Positions 28,547 through 39,238 of a stretch of DNA of 64,000 nt are shown here, in pieces. The number at the start of each line of letters is the position of its first letter. The first letter of the stretch is position 1. This DNA is from Copromyces sp. CBS 386.78 (taxonomy: Eukaryota > Ascomycota > Sordariomycetes > Sordariales > Sordariaceae). Both the position numbers and the translations under genes were made by a program. The notes below the pieces were generated by a model, which saw only the letters and a program-made list of their open reading frames with translations, was not told where the DNA came from and did no database searches. The stretch covers positions 62,001 through 126,000 of the forward strand of contig MU839165.1 in assembly GCA_030685235.1 (NCBI GenBank), read 5' to 3'.

Positions 28547-28827
28547 TATAAGGATATAGAGCAAGAGGCCTAAAATAGGCCGATACGGGGTAAAGCCACT
28601 AAGCCTAACTTAATACAGGATATAGAGCAAATTCAATAAGCGAGACCGATAAGGGTGGAGGCGCTCGGTTAAAATACGAACGCCGAAGGCCGGGCCCACC
28701 GAGGGCTCGTACGAATATAAAAACCCTTACGGCCTAACTGGTCCTTTCTAACCGGTTAGGCTAAAGCAAGAATAGACCTACCTCGTATATTGAGGTATTT
28801 CCCACCCTATCGTACTAAGACTTTACA
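28547..28827 (+). repeat. 3' LTR of element B, with 8-bp deletion
   Basis: This LTR is 281 bp against 289 bp in the other three copies. The difference is an 8-bp loss in the TAAAG...CAAGAATAGACC region, where the other copies keep a GTCTTTTA-like insert. The inner part (about 28,547-28,660) carries RIP changes. The outer part (about 28,720-28,827) is almost clean, with GGTCC, CCGGTTAGG and CAAG words intact. Confidence 0.92.
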
Positions 28828-28832
28828 TATTG

Positions 28833-30510
28833 TCCTTTGTACGAAGAAATAAGGATTTAATATAAAAATCTATAAATTATCGTATAATTGTATTAGTACT
28901 TTTGCGTTTAGGAAGTAAATATTTTACTATTATTTTTCCTATAAATTTTTTAGTCCAGTTAAAAGAAGATTATTAGAGAGGGCTATAAAATTCAGGGCAT
29001 TGTATAAAGCTAATTATCATTAAATTAATTATTTAATTTTACTTTCCTTTAGCTAGCTTACGGATAGTATTTTTATAATTGAAATTATCGTATACAATAA
29101 TACTATTAAAATTGTAAGCTATACGTTTAAAGTTGCGCTTCGCCTAATTAACTATAGTATTAAATATCTGGTTAAACATTATATATAATAATATAATACC
29201 TATACTAAATAATATTTAAAGAGCCTTCTATAATATTCTTATCGATAGTAAATAAAGACTAAGAATACGACGAAAGAAATTGCTCTTTATATTAGTAAAT
29301 CTAATTATTAATACGGCTATAAGGAAGGTAATGCGGCTATAAAATTCTTCGTTAATACCGGTATTACTAACGATATTCAATAGTTAAAACCGGTTAATTA
29401 TAAATTGCGAGAATAAAATAATTAAAGTAGGAGTAATTACTTTAAAGGATAGCTATACTTCCTTTAAAATATTCTTTAATTAAGATAAACTATTTAATTG
29501 TAAAATAGTAGCCAGCTCTTTACTTTAATAAATTTTTTTAACTTTAAATTGGCTAAAATACCCGGACGGCTCGTCTAGAAGAGATTATATTTCTTTATAT
29601 AGTATAAAAGTAGCGTAATTTGGGCCGGGTAAATTAATTTTAATTACGAAATTATATTTACTAAAAGCCTTATTTAATTCGTTATTTTCGTCGAAAAGAT
29701 TGGCAAAATCTATACCCCTACGAGGGTTTCGTAGTTACTCGATTATAAAGGTCTTTATATTGAATTATTTGGGCTCTATAACTTTACCTTTCCTTACTAC
29801 TCTACTAATACAGGTAATATATTTTATACGAAGGCGCTTCTAAAATTTAAGAGTCTTATAGATAATTTCGTAATTATTATCCTTTATATTTATATTGTTA
29901 TTATTATCCTCCGAAGAATAATTTGAAGTAGGGGCGGGAGCGGGAGTTAGAGTTAGAATTGGAACTAGAGTACCGAGTTAAATACCCCTACTTATTTATA
30001 CAGATCGTCGTCGTTGTAGGATATCCTACTCGGGAATTATATTAGTATTAGGAAGGGTTGGCTCTAGTTCCGGAACTAGTTCTTATTCTTAAAAATATTC
30101 TAGCAGTAAAATAATAGATGGCGGTGTAAATAAATTAGAAGACTCGTTAATAATTGAAAATATACGATAATATACTACAGGTTAAGAAAATTGTCGTTAA
30201 TATTGAAGAAATAGTTACGTAGGTAGATTGCGGATGGATTGCGTATTTTCGCTTTAGTAATCGTCCTCTATTTTAACGGTAATAAAATTAGTATTATTAA
30301 AAAGCGCTAATTTATACGATTAAAATGAATTAAAAACCTTCGTGATACGACGTATTGTAATGAAGTTATGGTGTTAATATTAATATTTGGGTATGGATGT
30401 AAATATCTACGCGATTAAAATCTGGCCGTATACTTAGACTTCCTTAAGTAGAGGGCTAAAATATTACCTAGAAAGGAATTTCAAATCAATTTATCGATAA
30501 AATATTAAAT
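28833..30510. other. RIP-degraded flank, unidentified coding remnant
   Basis: This continues the sequence interrupted by element B and ends at the composition boundary near 30,510. On the minus strand, about 29,770-29,450 reads as a protein-like stretch with stops only at likely former Gln codons. I do not recognise the family. No intact gene. Confidence 0.5.
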
Positions 30511-33500
30511 GTGCGGTAACGGAAACATTCAATGCACGGGCCCGGGAGCTCAAAGTGGTCTAAGCGCTGAGATAAGTTCGTTCCAGAGACGGGATGGAAG
30601 GACAGTCACCTACGTAGTTCTACAGCGTGCAGCAGTGGCATGCTGTCGTCGCAGTAGGTAGCAGCGGCACCCGATACAGCACTGCTGCGCACTCGCCAGT
30701 GCCCTCTACCTAGGCACCTCTGGATAACTGACGCTGACAAGTAGGTAGCGTAGGTACTCTAGGGACGTTGCCGTGGAAGGTTTGACTGGTGAGCGCCGGG
30801 AGCCTCCTCTCAATCTCGACCTGGTCGCCGTGCGCGGGGTGAGAGGGCAGTGGGTGGGCCAATTGCCAAAAAAATATTTAAAAAAATTGGAGGTAACGTT
30901 AACGTCGATTCGAAAACAAGCAAGTGCTCCAAGCCTCCAAATTCCAAGTGGAACATGCCGTCAGGTGATAACGTGATGAAGACCAGAATAGCCAATGTCT
31001 GGAAATTGAACATTGATGGCCCACGGCGCTCAATAACGCTCATATCCCCAAAGCACGGATCCCACGCCAAACGAAGTGTTGTGGTCTAGGTAGTAATGTT
31101 AGCATGCCAGGTGACCATTGTCACGTCCTTTCTGTTTAATTTCCAACGGCGACGGCGACTTATTAGGGATGGACATTGCATCACCGTTGCTCCCCGTAGC
31201 GCTAACACTTTTTCCAGAACAAAGAGCGAAAAGAGACACTCGGAACGGGACGCAACCAGTGTGTCATCTCGACAGAATCCGACACGGGTGACCAGACTGC
31301 AAATGATGTTATTTTACCATGTAGCACCGAGACATGTTTGGCAAGTGCTGCTAGTCAGAATTCATCGAGAGATGGTCGGAATGATGGAAATGAGAGTTCC
31401 CTTGTTCAGGAAAATAGTCTGGCGATACCTTCCGTCCCCAGGGATTGTCAATTGGGTGTCAAGGGGTGTCCACCGGTGCTGAAGAACCGCACTAGGCCAA
31501 TCCTGGTCCCGAAAGCCGCCTAACCGGATATGGAAGCGAGGAGCTTCTTGTGAGTGGTAAATCAAACAAAAGTTCATCATGCTTTTCATCAACAGATCTT
31601 TTCATCGTAGCACCCGTCCGGCTATGAGCGGAATTCGTTTCTGTTGATTGTCGTATGGTTGTCTGTTCAATTGTTACACATGAGCTGCAGCCCAGATGCC
31701 CAACCGCCGGTCCCAGATACCACGATGTGGAAGTGGTAGTACCCGATACTGGGGTTCCTTTTTCCTGCGGCAACTCCACGTTCTGGTACGTGAACAAGAT
31801 CTGCCTTATCAGTTTGGAACGGCCAGGCTGCCACTGGATCGCCACAAAAGATATATATCCCGCCGTGGTGTATCTTTGATGATCCAACATAGAGGTAGCG
31901 AGTATCAATTTGATAAGGCCTGAGCCGGGATCGGCCTTTAGTTCTTGGCGTTGGACCCGAGTCCGTCATAAAAGACTGGCAGGCAAGCAAGCCTCCTCCT
32001 CCTCGGTTCGATCGAAAACGAATCACCAGTAGGTACCTCTGGTTCGACTTTGGCTCCCGTCTCTGGGCCGCACCACATTCGCACGATGTCTAACCCGCCG
32101 AATTAATTGGCTGCGCCTCCTTCACGTTCTTGAAGGGGACGACCATCACTACCCAATGGCCTTCACGATGTTTGGTTGGATACCCGTTGAAGTTTGATCA
32201 TCGATCCCATCGACCCCAAAAAATCCAAAGAAAAAGTTCCTTGGCCAATGTGTCGATGCGCACGGGATCAACCAAGAGAGGAGTCCAGTTGGCAGGCTGA
32301 CAGGTGGAACAGGACAAGACTTCCACCGAGAACGACGAACAAGACACGCAGTAGGCAAAGAGAAAGCTAAGAGAAAAGCCAAAGAGCGAAGAGATGAGAC
32401 AGGTAAACGTCACCGTGTCCCCGAATGATGTCGATGTCGATGCCGGTGATCGCGACTTGGCTCTGTCCCCACGATCCCCACGATGTTCAACTCGCCAATT
32501 TTCTACGCTGAGCTCTCCGTTGCCCGAACAAGTTATCCACGTCCCTGGCCGTCCCCTCACGGCATGGTCAGGGACCTGAGATGACACTGGTCCTATTTTC
32601 TTCTATGTAAAGGGACGAATGTCCGTGGGTTTTCCCTTATTACAGATTACCACGACGGGATCCGCGAGGAGGATCAATGCGTCCACAGCGTACAGGGCTG
32701 CCCGAAGACGTATAAAAGAACGGCCCTTCCCGCTGTGGCTTCGACTCTTCAACTCCAATCGAGGGCTTGCTTGGATGAGTGTTATTTCAATTTGTTCCAT
32801 GTCCGTCCAGATTTGGGAGGATCGCCATGCTCGCCATGTTGCGATCCCACCTTTGCAAGATTTGGAGAGCTCAAAGTGATTTCCGATTACCCGAATCCGC
32901 ATTTTACTTTTTTAGGACGGGACCGAGATGGTTCAGGTTATCGATGCTATCATGACCTCCTTCAACTTCCTTAATCCCTGCTACAGTCACGTGGAAGTGA
33001 CGTATTGCGACTTGGACTACCGCCGGCCAGCGGAGAACCAGCTTGCACTTCCATTGCACTTGTCGGAATTTGGAGATGGGGACCTCCCATCCAGGCTTGA
33101 ATGCTTGAAGCTTGCCAGCCCAAACGCGTACTGACGCCTGCGGGTCGTGCAGCATGGAAGTGGAATGACTTGCATCTTGGAACTCAACCTGACAGGAAGT
33201 GGAAGCCTGACGAGAGCTTCGTCTGGTTCTCGTTGGTACCTTTATCATCGATGTGAAGAGAAACTGAAAAAAAGGGAGGACAATGAAACATCTACTTAAT
33301 TGTATACAAGAAGTGGAAACAAACATCTAACCACGACCGCGGGGTGTCACCACAGCTTGTCATTTGCAGAAGCAAGCTCCCAGGTTTCGCAAATTATCAG
33401 AAACATTTGTTAAACTCTCTTTTCTTTCCTCATTCCATCCCGGTGCATGATTCAAGGGGTCTGACCGATTAGACCCTGAACTTTCTTCCTTTCGTCCCTA

Positions 33501-33683
33501 CTGTCTGTGCCTGGCCGCCTGTGTTCCTGGCATCATCAGTCTTTACCGTTCAGAAGCACCAGGCACTTTCTGCAGGGGCAGCCGACTTCATCTGAAGACT
33601 AAAGCAAGGCACCGCCTTATACATACGTACGACGACATACTTACACGGCTCTGCGACAAAATCGCAGCTGGGGAAGCAAGAGC
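30511..33683. other. intergenic, no supported gene
   Basis: GC content is normal from here. Only short overlapping frames on both strands are present, none with recognisable domains, consistent codon bias or splice pattern. The last few hundred bases probably include the promoter and 5' UTR of the acyltransferase gene starting at 33684. The stretch contains many TAGGTA/TACCT words, common in such intergenic DNA. Confidence 0.6.
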
Positions 33684-35563
33684 ATGACATCCACATCAAC
33701 ATCAGCGGACGCCTTTGCCGGCCAAGGCGACAACATTCTCCGGCCTCGACCACGGAAACCCTTGCATAGTCAAGTCTCCCAACTCTCCCATGACGCAAAC
33801 GGCGACAGCGACCATGCAAACGGTACCGGAGCTACCAGGTACGACCAATACAGCGAGATAGGAAGTGGAAGATACCGGAAACATGTCTCCGGAATGCTAA
33901 CTGATCTTCTGTCAGTGTCACTGGTCAAAGCAGCGGCCGCTCGACCCCGATTCCGTCCGATGCTCCCCCGTCCATCCAGTCCCTCTCGACCGCCCGCAAG
34001 CAAGTCCGCGCCGAACAACGCCGCCGTATCTTTCCCACGATAGAGTTCGCGAGCCGAGTATCCCACTTCGATCCCAACAGCGACTACCGTGACTTCCATG
34101 GCTTTTTCAATCTCTTCTGGATCGGCCTGGCCATCATGGCCATCACCACCGGTCTACGCAACATCAAAGATACAGGTTACCCGCTGCGCGTCCAGATCTG
34201 GGGGCTCTTCACCGTCAAGCTTTGGCATCTTGCCATTGCTGACTTCCTCATGGTTGCCACCACCGCCTTATCTCTCCCGCTACACAAGGTCTTTCGCGCT
34301 GCCCCCGCCGGCGGCGTCCTGACCTGGGCCAAGGGCGGCATGGCCATCCAGAGCATCTACCAGGCCGCTTGGCTAGCCCTTTGGATCATCATCCCCTTTT
34401 GGCTCGAGTGGACATGGACGGCCCAGGTCTTCCTGCTGCTACACACCATGGTGCTGCTCATGAAGATGCACTCGTACTCGTTCTACATGGGCCACCTATC
34501 CGAGACCGAGAAGCGTCTCCGGGCGCTCGACGACCCGGCCACCGCCTCCAAGGCCCCGGCCTACCTCTACCCGACCCCCGAGAACCCCATGGGCACAATC
34601 GCCAGCCCCAAGCAGCGCGCCGCCGAAGCCGCCGCCGAAGCCAACGACAAGGAAATCAAGGAGATCAGTACGCCCAACGAGGACGACGAGATCGCCCAGC
34701 TCCGCGAGGACCTCGCCCGCGAACTCACTTCGCCCATGGGCAACATCACATACCCGGCCAACCTGACCTGGGCCAACTACATTGACTACCTCTGCTGCCC
34801 GACGCTGTGCTACGAGATCGAGTACCCGCGAACCGCCATCATCGACTGGCAGAACCTGCTGTCCAAGATTCTGGCCGTCTTCGGCTGCATCTTTTTGCTG
34901 ACCGTCATCTCGGAGGAGTTCATCCTGCCCGCCTTGACCGACGCCTCCATCCGTCTCGACCCTTCGCTGCGCACTGCCGACACCGCGCTCACAGCCCTCG
35001 AAGTCCTCCTCATCCTGTCCGAGACCATCTCGTGGCTGCTGTTCCCCTTCATGCTCACCTTCTTGCTGGTCTTCCTCGTCATCTTCGAATACGTCCTCGG
35101 CGCCTTTGCCGAGATCACGCACTTTGCCGACCGCCACTTCTACTCGGACTGGTGGAACAGCACAGACTGGATGGAGTTTTCGCGCGAGTGGAACGTGCCC
35201 GTGTATAACTTTCTCCGGAGGCACGTGTACAGCGCCACCAGGCCGCATGTCGGCAGGGCGTATGCGACGGTGATTACGTTCCTGATCTCGGCCGTGGGCC
35301 ACGAGATCGTCATGGCGTGTATCACCAAGAAGTTGAGGGGGTATGGCTTCATTTGCCAGATGCTCCAGTTGCCGATTGTGATGCTGCAGAGGACCAAGTT
35401 GGTCAGGGGGAAGAAGACGTTGAATAATGTTTGCTTTTGGTGTAGTATGATTTTGGGGTTGAGTTTGGTGAGTTCTTCCCTTCTAGAAGTTTCCTTGACT
35501 GGATTTTTGGAACTAACAGGTGTAATTGTCTCACAGATTTGCTCGCTTTACGTGTTGGTATAA
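33684..35563 (+). CDS. are2: sterol O-acyltransferase, ARE/SOAT type (MBOAT family)
   Basis: Makes steryl esters from sterols and acyl-CoA in the ER membrane for storage in lipid droplets (family knowledge). Three exons by splice signals and phase: 33684-33838, 33916-35467 and 35537-35563, giving 577 residues. Intron 1 (77 nt) has a GTACGA donor, a CTAAC branch and a TCAG end. Intron 2 (69 nt) has GTGAGT, CTAAC and CACAG. Seen: an RVSHFDPN motif before residue 126, several hydrophobic segments, a YPANLTWANY...PTLCYEIEYPRT stretch, the FYSDWWN signature at 460-466, and the SAVGHE segment whose His 514 is the expected catalytic residue. The FYSDWWN context resembles yeast ARE2 more than DGAT1, although DGAT1 cannot be formally excluded. 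A poly-Ala/Glu linker interrupts the middle. The last exon supplies only eight residues. Confidence 0.92.
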
Positions 35564-37537
35564 ACGAAAGTCCGACTTCCGTTGTCGTTACTCCGGCCAA
35601 TACTCCGGTCAATATTACAGCACATGTTATACTATACCATATCATATACCATCATAGAGGGGGCGTCGGCGTCTGCTATGCCAGAGAGGAGGAGCATGAG
35701 GAAGAAAAGCAAAGCGTCTGAAATTCCCGTTTCGAACATACACCGCATGAACATACGTATTGTATTCAACACCGCACAAGGCAGGCAAGGCGTTTCCGGT
35801 CCCCAGTTTCCCGGCGGTCGGTCTGTTATCACTAAGAGGGAGCATTGGTATGGCTTGGTTTGTTTGTTAGCGAATTGGCGGTGGTTAGAGTAAAGTCCTT
35901 GTGGTGTTTTGTTTTTGTCTGTGTTTTGCCTGTTTGTTGCCTTGGGAGCAAAATGTTCTGTTCATAGAGTACAGATACCCTTTATACATACATTTAGTAT
36001 ATACACGTATTGTTTTATACCACCCTCAACACCCCTTACGACGAACCCAATGTGTTGCATCATAAGGTAGACAGTGGCGAACAACAAACATCCTCGAGGA
36101 AAAGAAGTAGTCACAGGGGATGTAACAACACATGATGCCAGCGCCCGCCAGATCCTTGCGTCAGCATCTGGTCTTGGTCCCTAATCTTTCATCTCATCTA
36201 GACTGTCATCTCAATTGTCATCATTAAAAACCCTTACCCATATCGACGTAGACTAGCTTCATCCTGTTCTTCTCATCTTCAATATCTTCTTAAGATATCC
36301 GAATACTTTAGACCGTCAGTCCTCAATCTACGTGCTGTAACAGAAAGGTAAGAAGGGGGGAGAGGGGAGGGAGATTTATGGAGCGTTCCTTCCCTTGGAC
36401 ACTCAGCTCTGGTTTGTAGTCACCCTGGGTTGCTAGGTTGTGACTGCCGATTTCAAAAGTTGTCAGGCAGTTCGCGGTCAAGTTTGGGATTGCTGAGGGA
36501 AAGAACGATGGCAAGAACAACGGCATCTGGCTGGGTTAGGGTTCCATTATATTTTTAAAACTTTAGGTAGCGTCCCCTTCAACAGGTCTCGGTGTCGCAT
36601 CGTCGTTGTCGAGTAGAGCACATTCACGATGTCTTCAGGTTAAGGAGTCTTCAGTTCTGTTTCCTCAGCTGTGAGCAATGTCCTGCGAAAAAAGGCTGAG
36701 AGAAAGAACGGTAGAGACAAGAGACACACTATGTGATGTTAAGGAAAAAAATAAAAAAAATAAATAAAAAAAAAATAAAAAAAAAATTTAAAAAAATTAT
36801 TAATAATAATTTGGAAAGGAAAAAAGAGACAAAGAAGAACACATCGTGACATGTTACGCACCAAAAGAACCATATGGTTATGTATGATAGATTCAATGAC
36901 ATATGCCCATCGTTATTTCTCCCATAACCTCGCTGTATGTATTGCGTATCAGCCAGCGGCTTGTTGTTATTCTAGTAGTCAGTTTTTGAGAGCATAAAAA
37001 TTTACAGTCTGGAATGTTGATTGCTGTTGTGATACATTTCCCGTTCGGTATACGGCATCCAAAACGTTGGTTTGCTTGTATGAGGTACGTTATATCGTCA
37101 TTCCCGTGCCTTGGATACATACAAAAAACAGAGAAAAACAAATGAACCCCAAGAAGTAGCAATTCCTATTGCATCTCATCATGTGCGGCATTTCCCGATG
37201 CTATATCCTTGACCTTTGTCCCAGCGCGTTTCCAACGCGTCCCTTTTCCCCCCTTGTCATGGCTTTGAGTCCTCTACCTCATGCCCCAAATCGTATCCCA
37301 ATAAACCCCGGATCATGCGATGTATGAAACGTAGACGTGTCGTTACTGTCTCTCTCTGCCGGGTGTCGTTCCCCATATATGAGTAGTATAAAAACAGAAA
37401 ATCAACCGATCGATATCCAAACCAAACACCGTGCCCCAATGACCCATTCAATGCACGCCGTTGCAAACACCTGCCGAAAGAACAGAGCCAGAAGTCCAAG
37501 GAAATAAGAATAACAAAGTTGTCGGGCTCGAAATGCC
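35564..37537. other. intergenic, 3' regions of two flanking genes
   Basis: This holds the 3' UTR of the acyltransferase gene and, from the other side, that of the minus-strand J-domain gene. No supported gene. An A/T-rich simple tract lies at 36741-36811. Confidence 0.6.
36741..36811. repeat. A-rich simple tract
   Basis: About 70 bp composed almost only of A with interspersed T and a short TAATAA run. It lies in otherwise balanced DNA between convergent genes. It could be a low-complexity expansion or a retroposed poly(A) tail; no adjacent element was recognised. Confidence 0.8.
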
Positions 37538-39238
37538 TCAAGTATGGATCGGGTAGGAATAGTCTCGAGGAGGAGGAGGATGAGACCTGGTGCCGTAGGG
37601 GATATGATCAGAGAATTTGACGTCATTCAGGTCAATTCTCTTGCCCTCTTTTACGTTCATACCCGAAGTTGAGTATATGCGTGGAGGCCCGTAGAGATCA
37701 GGAGGAACTCGTGTGGCGGAAGTTCCTCGTGAGTAAACCTTGGGGTATGTTGGCTCATCGCGTCTCGAGCTCCTGCCCCCATCCGCTTTGTACCTGACTC
37801 CATCAGAAGGGGAGTCCGCATAACGTGAACGATGACGGCGGTTGTAATCATCATCTGAGTCGTTATGGTAGACGTTATCGAACTGTCGGTCGGAGCTGGG
37901 AGCCCAAGTAGTATGCCGTGTCATAGGCGGTGGCTGGAATTGATGCCCGGAATGTACTTCCGTATGTGATCGTCGAAGGGGAGAAACCTGAGGTAGAGGA
38001 ACGCCAGGAGACTTTGAAGCCTTGACATTGACCGGAGTAAGGCGAGGCGAAGCATCGACGATGTGCGGGTTAGACTTGGTTGGGGTCTCATGAGAGGACC
38101 GACGGGGTCGGGCAGATGATCGCTGGACTTCTTCGTCATCGTAATCAGCCTGGGGAGGACGTGGCACTTCAGTCTTGTAACTGTAGGTTTGGGCTCTCCC
38201 CAGCTTCGGAATCCGTTCCAGTTCAGGAAGTTTGGTACCCTTGCTCATCATGTATCGTTTTGCGGTTTCCAGCGGGTCATCGGCAACAAAACCGGCAGTG
38301 GGACGAGGGGCCGACTTTTCTCGCCCATTGTCATACTCGCGGGAGCGCTCGCGCTCCTTAGTCTCGGGGTGTTTCTTGCTGGAAGACTTTGCAGATTTCT
38401 TGTCCGACTTATAAGGCTCCTCTGGATCCTCCACGACTTCGATCGAGGGGCCCTTGTGCCGCCGAGATTTCTCATCCACCTTTCGTTCTTTCTCAGCTCT
38501 ATCCCGTTCCTTGTCGGTTTTCTTCTTCTCCGCCTTGCGGCCAAGATCACCAATTTCCTCCAGCTGCCTGTCCCATTCCCGCTGGCGCCTCGCCTTCTTC
38601 TCCTCTTCATCCCTGCGCTTGTCCTTCAACCTCTCTTCTTCTCGTCTCAGTGGTTTCTCCTCCTCGCGCCTCACGGGCCTTTCATCTTCACGTCTGAATG
38701 TCTTTTCCTCTTCGCGTCTCGAGGGCCTCTCGTCCTCGTGTCTTGGTTGCTTCTCATAGCTAGTTGCGCGACGAGCACGTCTCTCTTCGTTGAAGTTCAT
38801 GTCCGCGAAGCGAGCAGTGAGAACTTCCTCATGAGAGCGCGAGGGTTGGGAGTACATCTTCTCCCTGCTTGATGTCGTTGTCCTGTGAGAGGAACGCTCT
38901 GGTGTAGGAGTGAAAGCGAACTCCTTGTGCCTGGGAGATGATCGAGCAGCTGGGGAATGAGCCGCGCTCTTCGAGGCAGCCCGTGTTTTTTGTTGGTTGA
39001 GTTCATTCATTCGAACCTGATGCTCATACTTCGCCCTCTCTTCGTCGTTGTTGAGAAGCTCATAGGCTTGCTGGACTTTTTGAAACTCATCTTGCTTCTC
39101 AGCTTTCAGAGTCGGATCTTGGACCTTGTCTGGATGACACTTGAGGACCAATTTTCGATATGCTGTCCGGATCTCAGTCTTGTCTGCCGTCTTTGCGATG
39201 CCGAGGACCTGCCACGGGTCGGGAGGAAGAGAAGACAT
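37538..39238 (-). CDS. J-domain (DnaJ/Hsp40) protein with charged tandem repeat
   Basis: Probably a co-chaperone that stimulates an Hsp70 ATPase through its J domain; client and location unknown. A single uninterrupted frame of 566 residues. I start it at 39238 (context ATCACCATGTC) rather than at an in-frame ATG 44 codons upstream, because the upstream part is low-complexity and the J domain begins directly after this Met. J domain at about residues 7-73 with HPD at 35-37 and the usual KVQQAYELL helix. Then a Ser/Arg-rich linker, a repeat of RREDER/RREEEK units near residues 195-240, a long Lys/Glu/Arg segment probably forming charged helix, and a Ser/Pro/Arg-rich, likely disordered C-terminal half. 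The single J domain without Gly/Phe or zinc-finger regions makes it class C. Similar architectures occur in other ascomycetes, but I do not recognise a named gene. Confidence 0.85.
   Translation of the reverse strand: MSSLPPDPWQVLGIAKTADKTEIRTAYRKLVLKCHPDKVQDPTLKAEKQDEFQKVQQAYELLNNDEERAKYEHQVRMNELNQQKTRAASKSAAHSPAARSSPRHKEFAFTPTPERSSHRTTTSSREKMYSQPSRSHEEVLTARFADMNFNEERRARRATSYEKQPRHEDERPSRREEEKTFRREDERPVRREEEKPLRREEERLKDKRRDEEEKKARRQREWDRQLEEIGDLGRKAEKKKTDKERDRAEKERKVDEKSRRHKGPSIEVVEDPEEPYKSDKKSAKSSSKKHPETKERERSREYDNGREKSAPRPTAGFVADDPLETAKRYMMSKGTKLPELERIPKLGRAQTYSYKTEVPRPPQADYDDEEVQRSSARPRRSSHETPTKSNPHIVDASPRLTPVNVKASKSPGVPLPQVSPLRRSHTEVHSGHQFQPPPMTRHTTWAPSSDRQFDNVYHNDSDDDYNRRHRSRYADSPSDGVRYKADGGRSSRRDEPTYPKVYSRGTSATRVPPDLYGPPRIYSTSGMNVKEGKRIDLNDVKFSDHIPYGTRSHPPPPRDYSYPIHT

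Larger units (their letters stand above)
19106..28827 (+). mobile_element. Element B: full-length RIP-inactivated Ty3/gypsy chromovirus
   Basis: A 9.7-kb element in plus orientation. It is flanked by a perfect 5-bp target duplication TATTG (19101-19105 and 28828-28832) and by LTRs at 19106-19394 and 28547-28827. The order is LTR, gag with a degraded zinc knuckle near 20,960-21,010, reverse transcriptase near 21,930-22,320, integrase near 23,870-24,290, chromodomain near 24,660-24,830, an unexplained segment at 24,850-28,530, a purine-rich tract at 28,532-28,546, and the 3' LTR. Both copies carry many stop codons at former Gln/Trp positions. It is the same family as element A and lies in inverted orientation to it, 4.2 kb away. 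Confidence 0.92.
1..30510. other. RIP-degraded AT-rich heterochromatin-like block
   Basis: The whole stretch is extremely A+T rich and dominated by TA, TAA and TTA words. CA and TG dinucleotides are rare, while CG survives, for example in the GC islands inside the LTRs. Recognisable transposon frames are interrupted by TAA/TAG where Gln or Trp codons would be expected. This is the known signature of repeat-induced point mutation in ascomycetes (C to T, mainly at CpA, on both strands). Composition changes abruptly to about normal near 30,510, where GC-containing words and CA/TG reappear. I infer constitutive heterochromatin. Whether it is centromeric, subtelomeric or a dispersed relic cannot be told from the window. 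No intact gene was seen in it. Confidence 0.93.

Noticed and set aside
31096..33326. Numerous 60-140 codon frames upstream of the acyltransferase gene
   Set aside because: They overlap on both strands, lack domains and shared codon bias, and no splice pattern joins them.
34496..35302. 268-codon minus-strand frame inside the acyltransferase gene
   Set aside because: It is an antisense shadow of the GC-rich, C-ending-codon MBOAT exon; low-complexity composition and no domain.
38189..38872. 227-codon plus-strand frame opposite the J-domain gene
   Set aside because: It mirrors the Arg/Glu-rich repeat region of the minus-strand gene and encodes only Leu/Ser-rich sequence.
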